A stretch of 58,384 bases of DNA from an uncultured Clostridia bacterium (GTDB taxonomy: Bacteria > Bacillota > Clostridia > Oscillospirales > CAG-272), in contig CALWTY010000008.1 in NCBI GenBank assembly GCA_944384585.1, positions 1 through 58,384 of the forward strand, in the 5' to 3' direction. The stretch's first letter is position 1; the number at the start of each line of letters is the position of its first letter. The notes beneath the pieces were generated by a model, which saw nothing but the letters and a program-made list of their open reading frames with translations, had not been told where the DNA came from and ran no database searches. Below are positions 43,060 to 52,270 of this stretch, piece after piece. The position numbers and the translations under genes are program-made.

Positions 43060-44175
43060 ATGAAGGCTGTGGGACTGATTTTTTCCGGCGCATACGGCGG
43101 CGGACCGGAGGAGCTGATCCGGGATCGGAGTGCCGGCTCGCTTCCCTTCGGGGGAAGATACCGACAGATCGATTTCGTGCTGTCGAACATGGTCAATTCC
43201 GGCATCGGGGACGTCGGGGTGATCACAAAATACAAGGATCAATCGCTGATGGAGCATCTCGGCACCTGCCAGGATTGGGATCTCAACCGAAAGCGGGGCG
43301 GATTGATGCTGATCCCGCCGTTTTCCCCGGGGCTTTCGGGGGAATATCGCGGGAAGCTGGAGGAGCTGCGCGCCGCGATCCCCTATCTTGAGCGGCAGAG
43401 CGCCGAATGGGTGGTACTGGCCGATACCGCTCCGCTCCTGAATATCGATCTGCGTCGGGTGATAGCCGCGCATGCCGCATCGGGGAAGGAGATGACAATG
43501 GTCGCGGTTGAGGCGGAGGAGGACGATCCGCTGCTGTCGGAGCTGGTGATCGATTCCCCCGACGGCCAGCGGATCGGCGGGCTATGGCTTCGGTATGCGG
43601 CGGCGCGGGGGAAGTATACCTCCTGCGGGATCTTTGTGATGCGGCGGGAGGGGCTGATTGCGAGCGTCAACGCGCTGTCGGCAAGGGGATTTACCCATTT
43701 TGAACGGGATCTGATCCAGCGGGGCTTCAATCGAGGGACGCTGTCGGTCGGGCTGTATCGCTTCGACCGGCCGGTTCTGAAAAACCGCACACTGGCTGAA
43801 TACTATCGGAATAATCTTCTGCTGCGGGAGGAGGCGATCCGGGACGCGCTCTTCCGCCCGGAGGCGCCGATCTATACGACGGTGCGGGACGAAGTCCCGT
43901 CCTATTACGGGAGCGGCTCCTCGGTCAGCGGCTGTCTGATCGCAGACGGCTGCTTCATTGAGGGAAGGGCGGAAAACTCGGTGCTGTTCCGGGGCGTGAC
44001 GATCGGAAAGGGGGCGACGGTGAAAAACGCCGTCATCATGAGCGGCTCGGTGATCGGAGAGGGCGCGGCGGTGGAGAACGCCGTGCTGGACAAGGGCGTG
44101 TCGGTGTCGGCGGGACGGCGGATCGTCGGCGCGCCCCAAAGCCCCGCCGTCCTGCGGAAGCGGGAGGCGGTATGA
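43060..44175 (+). CDS. glgD: ADP-glucose pyrophosphorylase regulatory subunit GlgD
   Basis: 371-residue paralogue of GlgC. The phosphate loop is degenerate: LIFSGAYGGGPEELI replaces the GGxGxRL motif, and the sugar-site EEKP motif is not recognisable. The beta-helix C-terminus is kept (ENSVLFRGVTIGKGATVKN-type repeats). In Bacillota GlgD forms a hetero-oligomer with GlgC and alters its kinetics while being nearly inactive alone. AAAGGAGG lies eight bases before ATG. Confidence 0.94.
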   Translation: MKAVGLIFSGAYGGGPEELIRDRSAGSLPFGGRYRQIDFVLSNMVNSGIGDVGVITKYKDQSLMEHLGTCQDWDLNRKRGGLMLIPPFSPGLSGEYRGKLEELRAAIPYLERQSAEWVVLADTAPLLNIDLRRVIAAHAASGKEMTMVAVEAEEDDPLLSELVIDSPDGQRIGGLWLRYAAARGKYTSCGIFVMRREGLIASVNALSARGFTHFERDLIQRGFNRGTLSVGLYRFDRPVLKNRTLAEYYRNNLLLREEAIRDALFRPEAPIYTTVRDEVPSYYGSGSSVSGCLIADGCFIEGRAENSVLFRGVTIGKGATVKNAVIMSGSVIGEGAAVENAVLDKGVSVSAGRRIVGAPQSPAVLRKREAV

Positions 44176-44218
44176 CGGTCGGCATACGGGCGAGGCGGCA
44201 GACGCGAAAGGAGGGTAC

Positions 44219-45646
44219 ATGAACATCTTATTTGCGGCAAGTGAGGCCGCTCCCTTTGTCAAGACCGGCGGGCTGGGGGACGTCGCCCTGGCGCTTCCGG
44301 GAGCGCTGGCGGCGGCGGGAGACGAGGTCAGGGTCATCCTGCCCTGTTATCGGACGATCAAGGAGAGCCGCCTCTTTTCATCCGCGAGGAAGATCTGCGA
44401 ATATCAGACGCCCCTCGGCTGGCGGCGGCAGTATACGGGGGTGTATGAGGCGGCGAGCGGGACGGCGGGGCTCGGCTATTTTCTGATCGAAAATGACTAT
44501 TATTTTTCCCGTTCGAAGGGCTATGCCCTCTACGGTGATTATGACGACGGCGAACGCTTCGCCTTCTTCAGCCGCGCCGTGGCGGAGGGGCTGGGGCGGC
44601 TCGGCTTCCCTCCCGATATCCTGCACTGCAACGATTGGCAGACGGCGCTGATCCCCTTTTATCTGCGCCTTTTGCGGCCCGTGCCGACGCCCGCCTCCGT
44701 CTTTACAATTCACAATGCCGAATATCAGGGGCGGATGCCGGCGGATTTTGCCTCCGATGTGCTGGGACTGAATCGGGAGGAGGCGCATATACTGGAGTAC
44801 GAGGGCGGACTGAACCTGATGAAGGGCGGCATTCTGTCCTCCGATGCGGTCACGACGGTGTCGGGGAGCTATGCGGAGGAGCTGTGCGGGGAGGGGAATC
44901 CCTTCGGGCTTCGGGAGGAGCTGCGGGCCTGCCGGCTGACCGGGATCGTCAACGGCATCGATTGCGGGCTGTACGATCCCCGGCGGGACGAGAGCCTCCC
45001 CGCGCCCTTTTCTCCGGAGCTGCCGGAAGGTAAGGCGTACTGTAAGGCGGCGCTGAGGGAGAGAATGGGGCTGACCGCTGACGATTCCCTCCCGCTGGCC
45101 GCGATCGTCAGCCGCCTGACCGAATCCAAGGGCTGGTCGCTGCTCGACGGAATCGAGGAGGAGATGATGAATCTCGGGCTTCAGCTCGTTGTGCTGGGGC
45201 AGGGAGAGGCGCGGTACGAGGACTTTTTCCGACGGCTTGCCGAACGGTATCCCGGCAGGGCCGCGGTCTGTATCGGCTTCGACGAGACGCTGGCGAGGCA
45301 GATCTATGCGGGAGCGGATCTGTTTCTGATGCCCTCCCGCAGCGAACCGTGCGGGCTTGCCCAGCTGATAGCCATGCGCTACGGCTGTCTGCCTGTCGTG
45401 CGGGAAACGGGTGGGCTCCGGGATACCGTCCCGCCGTATCGGGACGATACCGGGGAGGGGAGGGGCTTTACCTTTTTTGATTATACGCCCGCCGAGCTGC
45501 TCGGCGCGCTGAAAAGAGCCGTCGCCTTTTATCGGGACGGAGCGCGCTTCCCGGCGCTGCAGAGGCGGAATATGGCGGGGGAGTACGGTTGGGCGGCCGC
45601 GGCGGAGGCCTATCTGAGGCTGTATGAACGATTGCTGCCCGCCTGA
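44219..45646 (+). CDS. glgA: Glycogen synthase (GT5)
   Basis: Extends alpha-1,4 glucan from ADP-glucose. 475 residues. ADP-glucose binding motif KTGGLGD (15-21), the GT-B hinge and the C-terminal donor site SRSEPCGLAQLIAMRYG and ETGGLRDTV. Also INDWQTAL-like HCNDWQTALIPFYLR and HNAEYQG. AAAGGAGG lies close before ATG. It follows glgD by 43 bases. Confidence 0.96.
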   Translation: MNILFAASEAAPFVKTGGLGDVALALPGALAAAGDEVRVILPCYRTIKESRLFSSARKICEYQTPLGWRRQYTGVYEAASGTAGLGYFLIENDYYFSRSKGYALYGDYDDGERFAFFSRAVAEGLGRLGFPPDILHCNDWQTALIPFYLRLLRPVPTPASVFTIHNAEYQGRMPADFASDVLGLNREEAHILEYEGGLNLMKGGILSSDAVTTVSGSYAEELCGEGNPFGLREELRACRLTGIVNGIDCGLYDPRRDESLPAPFSPELPEGKAYCKAALRERMGLTADDSLPLAAIVSRLTESKGWSLLDGIEEEMMNLGLQLVVLGQGEARYEDFFRRLAERYPGRAAVCIGFDETLARQIYAGADLFLMPSRSEPCGLAQLIAMRYGCLPVVRETGGLRDTVPPYRDDTGEGRGFTFFDYTPAELLGALKRAVAFYRDGARFPALQRRNMAGEYGWAAAAEAYLRLYERLLPA

Positions 45647-45698
45647 TCCGCCTGTCGGGGAAATGCCGCGGGACGATCCCGCAGAAGGAGGATACAGG

Positions 45699-48110
45699 AT
45701 GGATTATGAGCTGCTGAAGCGGAGGGTCGGAACGGCGTGTATGCGGAATTTCGGCTGTACCCTTGCCGATGCGTCGGAGAAGGAGGCCTATCGCGCCGTC
45801 TGTACGGCGGTTCGGGAGCTTCTGGCGGAGCGGTATCATGCCTTCCGCCGGACGGCGGGGGGAAAGCAGGTCTTCTATCTGTCGATGGAATTTCTGGTCG
45901 GTCCCTCCCTGCGAACCCATCTCTTCAATCTCGGGATCGGGGAGCAGATGCGGGAGCTTCTGACCGAGGCGGGGAAGGACCTTGACGCGCTGATTGCCGC
46001 AGAGCCCGATCCCGGGCTCGGAAACGGCGGTCTCGGGCGGCTTGCCGCCTGTTATCTCGACGCGGCCGCCGGGCTGGCGCTGCCCTGTACCGGATTTTCG
46101 ATCAAGTATGAATACGGGGTCTTCCGGCAGAAGATCATCGGCGGACGACAGACCGAGCTTCCCGATGATTGGCTGAATGACGGCGATGTCTGGCTGTCGC
46201 CTCGGCGGGATGACAGCGTCCCCGTGCGCTTCGGCGGAGAGGCGGTCGGACGGGTGGAGGAGGACGGGATCTATCGCGTCAGGCAGTACGGCGGGGAGAC
46301 GGTGCTGGCCGTCCCATGCGATATGTATCTGTCGGGCTATCGGAGCAGGGGCGTCGCCCGGCTGACGCTCTGGGAGGCGCATTCCCCCGACGCCTTTGAT
46401 ATGGCGGCGTTTTCGGCAGGCGATTATGCCGGGGCGACCGAGCGGGAAAACAGGGCGGCGGTGATTTCCAAGGTGCTGTATCCCGCCGACCATCATCCGG
46501 AGGGCAAGCGCCTGCGGCTGAAGCAGCAGTATTTCTTTGTCTCCGCTTCGCTGCAATCGGTGGTGGCCCGCCATCTGAAGGAGGGCGCTTCTCTCGACAG
46601 CCTCCCCGACCGGATCGCCGTCCATATCAACGATACCCATCCGGCGCTCTGCGTCCCGGAGCTGATGCGCATTCTCATCGACGATTGCGGCTGCGGCTGG
46701 GAGAAGGCGTGGGAGATCAGCGGCCGTGTGCTGTCCTATACCAATCACACGGTGATGCCGGAGGCGCTGGAGCGATGGTCGGTGCAGCTCTATGCCGAGC
46801 TGCTTCCGCGAATCTATCAGATCACCGTCGAGATCGACCGCCGCCTGAAGCTCACGCTGGAGAAGCTGCTGCCGGGGGAGCGGGAGCTGCGGCGGGAAAT
46901 GGCGGTTCTTGCGGACGGGGAGGTCAGAATGGCGAATCTCTGCCTGGCCTGCTGCCACAGCGTCAACGGGGTCTCCCCGCTCCACACCGCCATCCTGGAG
47001 CGCACGCTCTTCCGCGGCTATTACCGCCTCGACGGGAGGCGCTTCACGAACGTGACGAACGGCATTGCCTGCCGCCGCTGGCTGTGTCAGGCCAATCCCG
47101 AGCTGACAGAGTGCCTGATCTCCCTGATCGGGGAGGGATTTCTGACCGACGCCTCCGGGCTTGAGAGACTGATGGAGTTTCGCGGGGATGTCGGCGTGCT
47201 GGATCGGCTCAACCGCATCAAGCGGCGCAATAAGCAGCGGCTTTCCGCTCTGATTGCCGCCGGAACGGGGTGCGGCGTCGATCCCGATTCGCTGTTTGAC
47301 GTGCAGATCAAGCGTCTGCATGAATACAAGCGGCAGCTCCTCAATCTCCTGCTGATCCTCTGCCGCTACCTCACCTTAAAGGAGAATCCGCGGCAGGAGC
47401 TGCTTCCCCGCACCTATCTGTTTGCCGCCAAGGCGTCGCCGGGCTATGAGCGGGCAAAGCGGATCATCTCTCTGATCGTCGGGATGTCGCAGCTTCTGGC
47501 CTCCGATCCCGTGACAAGGGACCGTCTGCGGGTGGTCTTTCTCGAGGATTACCGCGTTTCGCTGGCGGAGCGCATCATCCCCGCCGCCGATCTGTCGGAG
47601 CAGCTTTCCTCGGCGGGCAAGGAGGCGAGCGGAACGGGGAATATGAAGCTGATGCTCAACGGCGCGGTGACGATCGGAACGGAGGACGGCGCGAACATCG
47701 AAATTCTGCGGGCGGTCGGGGAGGAGAATTTCTTCCGCTTCGGGCTGTCGGCGGAAGAGGCGGAGCGGCTGCGGCGGGAGGGCTTCGATCCGGGGGAGGC
47801 GTTCCGCCGCACCCCGATTCTGAAAGAGGCGATCGGACTGCTGCGGCGCGGGATCAACGGGCAGCGGTACGACGATCTTGCCGATTCGCTGACAGCGGGC
47901 GATCCCTATCTGACGCTCGCTGATTTTGCCGATTACCGGAGGGCGCAGGAGGAGGTCTCGGCGGCCTATGCCGACCGCAGGGGCTTTGCGGAAAAATCCC
48001 TCGTCAATATCGCAAAGGCCGGGTACTTTTCCGCCGATCGGGCGGTTCGGCAGTATGCGGAGCGCATCTGGGGGCTTCCCGGCTTCGGCGGGGAAGGGGA
48101 GCGCCGATGA
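45699..48110 (+). CDS. glgP: Glycogen/starch/alpha-glucan phosphorylase
   Basis: GT35 enzyme releasing glucose-1-phosphate from glucan chains. 803 residues. YLSMEFLVG, the glycine-rich GLGNGGLGRLAACY, INDTHPAL and the PLP segment EASGTGNMKLMLNGAVTIG with Lys650. Effector-site N-terminal extensions of animal enzymes are absent. The start at 45699 has AAGGAGG seven bases upstream; an in-frame ATG at 45624 would overlap glgA and lacks such a site. Confidence 0.96.
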   Translation: MDYELLKRRVGTACMRNFGCTLADASEKEAYRAVCTAVRELLAERYHAFRRTAGGKQVFYLSMEFLVGPSLRTHLFNLGIGEQMRELLTEAGKDLDALIAAEPDPGLGNGGLGRLAACYLDAAAGLALPCTGFSIKYEYGVFRQKIIGGRQTELPDDWLNDGDVWLSPRRDDSVPVRFGGEAVGRVEEDGIYRVRQYGGETVLAVPCDMYLSGYRSRGVARLTLWEAHSPDAFDMAAFSAGDYAGATERENRAAVISKVLYPADHHPEGKRLRLKQQYFFVSASLQSVVARHLKEGASLDSLPDRIAVHINDTHPALCVPELMRILIDDCGCGWEKAWEISGRVLSYTNHTVMPEALERWSVQLYAELLPRIYQITVEIDRRLKLTLEKLLPGERELRREMAVLADGEVRMANLCLACCHSVNGVSPLHTAILERTLFRGYYRLDGRRFTNVTNGIACRRWLCQANPELTECLISLIGEGFLTDASGLERLMEFRGDVGVLDRLNRIKRRNKQRLSALIAAGTGCGVDPDSLFDVQIKRLHEYKRQLLNLLLILCRYLTLKENPRQELLPRTYLFAAKASPGYERAKRIISLIVGMSQLLASDPVTRDRLRVVFLEDYRVSLAERIIPAADLSEQLSSAGKEASGTGNMKLMLNGAVTIGTEDGANIEILRAVGEENFFRFGLSAEEAERLRREGFDPGEAFRRTPILKEAIGLLRRGINGQRYDDLADSLTAGDPYLTLADFADYRRAQEEVSAAYADRRGFAEKSLVNIAKAGYFSADRAVRQYAERIWGLPGFGGEGERR

Positions 48111-49834
48111 ACGGGGAGCGGATCCGCTGCGGCGGCCGATGGGATCAAAGACCCTTGGGATGCCTGCGGGAGAACGAATCCTGCCTGATCACGATCAGTC
48201 TGCCGGAAGCCTGTCCTGTGCTGTCGATGGGACTGATGCTGGAGCGGGACGGGGGCGGAGAAAGGGAGATCCCTCTCTGCCCGGACGGCGGGGACGGGGG
48301 ATTCCGTCGCTTCTCCTGTCGGTTTTCGATTCCGGAGAGGGGGCTTTACCGCTATTATTTCTCCGTCAAAACGGCACAGGACTCCTTTTCGCTCTATCGT
48401 CTCGGCGCGAAGGAGGCGGGGATCGGGACGGGGGAAAAGTGGCAGATCACCTGCCTTCCCGCCGACTATTCCGTGCCGGAACGGTTCAGAGGCAGAGGAA
48501 TCTATCAGATTTTCCCTGACCGCTTCGCGGCGGAGGGATGCTGTGATCTGAGCGGAAAACTCACGCCCTTCACCCTCCGCGCCGACAGGCGGGAGCCGCC
48601 CCGGAAAGGGCCGGATGAGAGGGGGGTCTGGAACAGCGACTTCTACGGCGGGAATTTCAGGGGGATCCTTGCGCGGCTGGATTATCTTCGGGGGCTGGGC
48701 GTCGGGCTGATCTATCTGAATCCGATCTTTCTTGCCCGCTCCAATCACCGTTACGATACCGCCGACTATCGGAGGATCGACCCGATGCTCGGCAGCGAGG
48801 AGGAGTTTTCCCTTCTCTGCCGCGAGGCGGAGCGGCGGGGCATGGGGGTGCTGCTCGACGGAGTGTTTTCTCATGTCGGAGCGGACAGCCGTTATTTCGA
48901 TGCCGAGGGGCGCTTCGGGGGCGGGGCGATGAGCGATCCCGGTTCCCCCTATCGGCAATGGTTTCGCTTCCGCCGATATCCCGACGACTATGACTGCTGG
49001 TGGGGGATCAAAAGCCTCCCCTGTGTCGAGGAAATGACCCCCTCCTTTCTGGAATTCATTATTACCGGGGAGGACAGCGTTGTCGCGCATTGGATGCGGC
49101 TCGGCGCCTGCGGCTTCCGCCTTGACGTGGCAGACGAGCTGCCCGACGGATTTATCGCGCTGCTCCGCAAGCGGGTCAGGGAGCTGAATCCCGACGGGCT
49201 TGTCATCGGAGAGGTCTGGGAGGATGCCTCCGATCATTGCGCTTACGGGGAGCGGCGGCGTTATTTCAGCGACGGGGAGCTGGACGGCGTGACCAATTAT
49301 CCCTTCCGCGCGCTGATTCTCGGCCTGCTCCTCCGGGAGCTGCCGCCGCAGGGCTTTGCGGAGGGGATCATGCGGCTTTGCGAGCGATACCCGGCCGAGG
49401 CGCTCGACTGCTGTATGACGATTCTGTCGACGCATGATACACCGAGGGTGCGGAGCGTGCTGGAGGGCGCTTTATCCGTGCAGGAGGCGGAGCGGGCGCA
49501 TCGGGCGGCCGCGACGCTTCAGTATTTTCTCCCCGGAATGCCCTGCCTCTATTACGGGGATGAGACGGGGATGCGGGGCGGAAGCGATCCCGACAATCGC
49601 GGCTGGTTTCGGGAGGAGGAGCCGCAGCTGATCGATTATTATCGGTGGCTCGGCCGTCTCCGGAACGGCTCGGAGGCGCTGCGGCGGGGCAGCACCGAGG
49701 TGACGGCGGGAACGGATCGGGTGACGGTCAGACGGTCGCTTGGGCGGGAGGAGGTCAGCCTGACGGTTTGGATTTCGGGGGAGAAGCGCTTTACCGTCTG
49801 CGTGGATGGCTTGCGGGAAGATATCCTGCATTGA
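48107..49834 (+). CDS. GH13 alpha-glycosidase (neopullulanase/cyclomaltodextrinase-like)
   Basis: 575 residues. An N-terminal beta-domain (about 1-125) like CBM34 precedes the catalytic barrel: GIYQIFPDRFA, GLIYLNPIF, nucleophile Asp340 (GFRLDVADEL), acid Glu369 (IGEVWED) and Asp444 (STHDTPR), then YYGDETGMRGGSDPDNR. Such enzymes hydrolyse alpha-1,4 and some alpha-1,6 bonds in oligosaccharides. The ATGA overlap with glgP couples their translation, so it probably trims limit dextrins left by GlgP. No signal peptide, so it is cytoplasmic. Confidence 0.9.
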   Translation: MNGERIRCGGRWDQRPLGCLRENESCLITISLPEACPVLSMGLMLERDGGGEREIPLCPDGGDGGFRRFSCRFSIPERGLYRYYFSVKTAQDSFSLYRLGAKEAGIGTGEKWQITCLPADYSVPERFRGRGIYQIFPDRFAAEGCCDLSGKLTPFTLRADRREPPRKGPDERGVWNSDFYGGNFRGILARLDYLRGLGVGLIYLNPIFLARSNHRYDTADYRRIDPMLGSEEEFSLLCREAERRGMGVLLDGVFSHVGADSRYFDAEGRFGGGAMSDPGSPYRQWFRFRRYPDDYDCWWGIKSLPCVEEMTPSFLEFIITGEDSVVAHWMRLGACGFRLDVADELPDGFIALLRKRVRELNPDGLVIGEVWEDASDHCAYGERRRYFSDGELDGVTNYPFRALILGLLLRELPPQGFAEGIMRLCERYPAEALDCCMTILSTHDTPRVRSVLEGALSVQEAERAHRAAATLQYFLPGMPCLYYGDETGMRGGSDPDNRGWFREEEPQLIDYYRWLGRLRNGSEALRRGSTEVTAGTDRVTVRRSLGREEVSLTVWISGEKRFTVCVDGLREDILH

Positions 49835-49882
49835 TACCAGCGCCGGCGGGCGGGACGGCTCGACGCCTCCGCCGACAGACGC

Positions 49883-49927
49883 AAAAAAAGACACCGCCGA
49901 CGGCGAAGAACGCTTGTCGGTGGTGTC
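49883..49927 (-). terminator. Terminator of ribU
   Basis: On the minus strand a 12-bp stem (49916-49927 with 49890-49901; one wobble) is followed by TTTTTTT (49889-49883). A second short GC hairpin (49932-49948) lies just beside the ribU stop and may serve the glycogen operon, though its T-run is poor. Confidence 0.85.
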
Positions 49928-49951
49928 GGAGCCGCCCCGACGGGGCGGGGA

Positions 49952-50668
49952 TTATTTGGGTTGGATCGGGGAGAAAAATTCGACATGACCGCCGAAGACC
50001 CGGATGAGCAGAAATACGCAGACCGCCGCCAGAACAACGCTGACGCAGAATACGACGATCGACAGGCGGCTGAGGCGAAGGGAATCGGTGGATTCGTCGG
50101 ATCGCGCAATCAGGCGGCTGCGGCGCAGGGCAACCGTTACCGGCTTGTAAAGCAGCATGACCATTGAGGCGTTGAGCAGCGCCTTGATCAGATTGAAGGG
50201 CAGCAGGAGGGGGACGAGCATATCCGCGACGGCCTCCACCGACAGCCCGGAGTAGATGGGGGTGATCAGCAGATTCATCCCCAGCATGGTGACCGTCATG
50301 GCAAGGATCGACAGCCCGAGCCCGCACCATGCGCCCGACACCTTCTTTTTCAGCCGGGGCGCGTGCAGATAGACGGCGGAGGCGCAGGCTGCAAAGACCG
50401 CGCTTGAGGCAAAATTCATCAGCGCCCCCCAATGCCCCGTCCCGCTGACGGTGATCATCTCAAGCAGCGCGACGAGCAGGGAGATGACAACCCCGGAGAT
50501 CGGTCCGAGCAGAAGGGCGGCGACGGTGATGACGGCGTCCTTGAGATCGAAGGTGAGGAAGCCGCCGATGCCGGGAATCCGCAGCACAAACATGACGATA
50601 TAGGCAAAGGCCGTAAACATCGCGGCGAGGGTCAGACGATTGAGACGATTCATGGATTGATTTTTCAT
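49952..50668 (-). CDS. ribU: ECF transporter S component, riboflavin (RibU)
   Basis: Membrane substrate-binding subunit for riboflavin import, working with the shared EcfA/A'T module. 238 residues, six predicted helices. RibU-type features: TFDLKDAVITVAALLLGP and GTGHWGALMNFASSAVFA. The C-terminal helix and tail (LSIVVFCVSVVLAAVC) extend beyond many RibU proteins of about 200 residues. The start at 50668 has GAGG seven bases upstream. Control is by the FMN riboswitch in its leader. Confidence 0.93.
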   Translation of the reverse strand: MKNQSMNRLNRLTLAAMFTAFAYIVMFVLRIPGIGGFLTFDLKDAVITVAALLLGPISGVVISLLVALLEMITVSGTGHWGALMNFASSAVFAACASAVYLHAPRLKKKVSGAWCGLGLSILAMTVTMLGMNLLITPIYSGLSVEAVADMLVPLLLPFNLIKALLNASMVMLLYKPVTVALRRSRLIARSDESTDSLRLSRLSIVVFCVSVVLAAVCVFLLIRVFGGHVEFFSPIQPK

Positions 50669-50694
50669 GGTTTTTCCTCGTTTCAGAGGGGAAA

Positions 50695-50728
50695 GAAAAA
50701 AGCTCTGCGTCAAAAAGGGCGCAAAGCC
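50695..50728 (-). terminator. Terminator of the FMN riboswitch expression platform
   Basis: On the minus strand GCTTTGCG (50727-50720) pairs with CGCAGAGC (50709-50702), one G-T wobble, and TTTTTT (50701-50696) follows. It lies between the aptamer and the ribU start, so FMN binding would end transcription. Confidence 0.85.
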
Positions 50729-50730
50729 AG

Positions 50731-50876
50731 CCTTCTTTTTCCATCCGGACTTCCGCAGATCGTTCCTGAAGAAACGTTCTGCCGTTTACCGTCGGTATGG
50801 GAGTTCCACCCATTCGGCGCTCTGTCAAGCGTTCGCGGACTGTCACCGCCGGTGCGGAATTTCACCGCGCCCCAAA
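50731..50876 (-). promoter_or_regulatory. FMN riboswitch (RFN element) controlling ribU
   Basis: Read on the minus strand, the conserved RFN blocks occur in order: GGTGAAATTCCGCACCGGCG, a variable arm, GGTGGAACTCCCATACCGACG-like segment (50795-50816), and the closing GTCCGGATGGAAAAAGAAGG. FMN binding favours the terminator just downstream. An extended -10 element (TGATAATAT) lies 12-20 bases upstream of the aptamer and is the likely promoter. With the tuf trailer these elements fill the 341-base gap ribU-tuf. Confidence 0.95.
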
Positions 50877-50965
50877 GAGTATGATATTATCAGAGTTTCA
50901 GACAGGATGGATCCGCGCCGCCCCCTCTCCGACGGAAGACGGCGGGGAGGAGCGGGCGGACGGGA

Positions 50966-50997
50966 GGTCCGGCGTCCCCGGAGGGGAGCGCCGGACC
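50966..50997 (-). terminator. GC-rich hairpin after tuf
   Basis: Arms 50966-50974 and 50989-50997 (nine perfect pairs) with inner TCCCC/GGGGA lie 13 bases after the tuf stop. No T-run follows on the minus strand, so it may protect the mRNA 3' end instead of terminating. Confidence 0.45.
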
Positions 50998-51009
50998 GCA
51001 AGGACTTAA

Positions 51010-52215
51010 TCAGGCCTCGATCTCGGTGACAACGCCGGAACCGACGGTTCTGCCGCCCTCGCGGATAGCGAAGCGGAGACCCTTCTCGATTGCGACGGGG
51101 GTGATAAGCTCAACGTCCATCACAACGTTGTCGCCGGGGCGGCACATTTCGACGTCGGCAGGAAGGCCGATCACGCCGGTAACGTCGGTGGTTCTGAAGT
51201 AGAACTGAGGACGATAGCCGGGGAAGAAGGGCTTGGAACGGCCGCCTTCCTTCTCGGTCAGGACGTAGACGTTGCCCTTGAACTTGGTGTGGGGATGAAT
51301 GGTGCCGGGCTTGCAGAGAACCTGACCGCGCTCGATCTCGTTCTTGGCAACGCCGCGGAGCAGAGCGCCGATGTTGTCGCCGGCCTCCGCCATGTCAAGG
51401 AGCTTATGGAACATCTCGACACCGGTAACGGTGGTGGACTTCTTCTCCTCGGAAAGACCGACGATCTCAACGACGTCGCCGACCTTGATGGTGCCTCTCT
51501 CGACACGACCGGTAGCGACGGTGCCGCGGCCGGAGATGGAGAAGACGTCCTCAACGGGCATCAGGAAAGGCAGGTCGTCATTTCTGACGGGAGTGGGGAT
51601 ATACTCGTCGACGGCATCCATCAGCTCCTTGATGGGAGCGTAGACGGGATCGGCGGGATCGGTGCTGGCAGACTCAAGAGCCGCTCTGGCGGAGCCGCGG
51701 ATGATCGGCACATTGTCACCGTCGAAGTCATAGGAGCTGAGCAGATCGCGGATTTCCATCTCGACCAGCTCAAGCAGCTCCTCGTCGTCGACAAGGTCAG
51801 TCTTGTTCATGAAGACGACAAGCTGGGGAACCTCCACCTGACGGGCGAGCAGAACATGCTCGCGGGTCTGCTGAAGAGGACCGTCGGAAGCGGCGACAAC
51901 CAGGATCGCGCCGTCCATCTGAGCCGCACCGGTGATCATGTTCTTGATATAGTCGGCGTGGCCGGGGCAGTCGACGTGAGCGTAGTGACGGTTGGCAGTC
52001 TCATACTCCACGTGACGGGTGTTGATTGTGATACCGCGAGCCTTCTCCTCGGGCGCGTTATCGATCTGGTCGTATGCCATGAACTCGATCTTGTCGTTTC
52101 CGAGAGAGAGGTACTTCGTGATAGCGGCGGTCAGCGTGGTCTTGCCGTGGTCGACGTGACCGATGGTGCCGATATTGACATGCGGTTTGGTTCTTTCGAA
52201 TTTTGCCTTTGCCAT
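51010..52215 (-). CDS. tuf: Elongation factor Tu
   Basis: GTPase that delivers aminoacyl-tRNA to the ribosome. 401 residues. [13 protein letters not shown] (P-loop), RGITIN switch I ([16 protein letters not shown] region), DCPGHADY (switch II), NKTD (G4) and domains II/III through [16 protein letters not shown] to the C-terminus [15 protein letters not shown] lies eight bases before ATG. Last gene of the str operon. Confidence 0.99.
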   Translation of the reverse strand: MAKAKFERTKPHVNIGTIGHVDHGKTTLTAAITKYLSLGNDKIEFMAYDQIDNAPEEKARGITINTRHVEYETANRHYAHVDCPGHADYIKNMITGAAQMDGAILVVAASDGPLQQTREHVLLARQVEVPQLVVFMNKTDLVDDEELLELVEMEIRDLLSSYDFDGDNVPIIRGSARAALESASTDPADPVYAPIKELMDAVDEYIPTPVRNDDLPFLMPVEDVFSISGRGTVATGRVERGTIKVGDVVEIVGLSEEKKSTTVTGVEMFHKLLDMAEAGDNIGALLRGVAKNEIERGQVLCKPGTIHPHTKFKGNVYVLTEKEGGRSKPFFPGYRPQFYFRTTDVTGVIGLPADVEMCRPGDNVVMDVELITPVAIEKGLRFAIREGGRTVGSGVVTEIEA

Positions 52216-52270
52216 TGTAATAATCCTCCGTATTAATTATAAAATTCGTTGTTTATATCACAGCCGGCGG

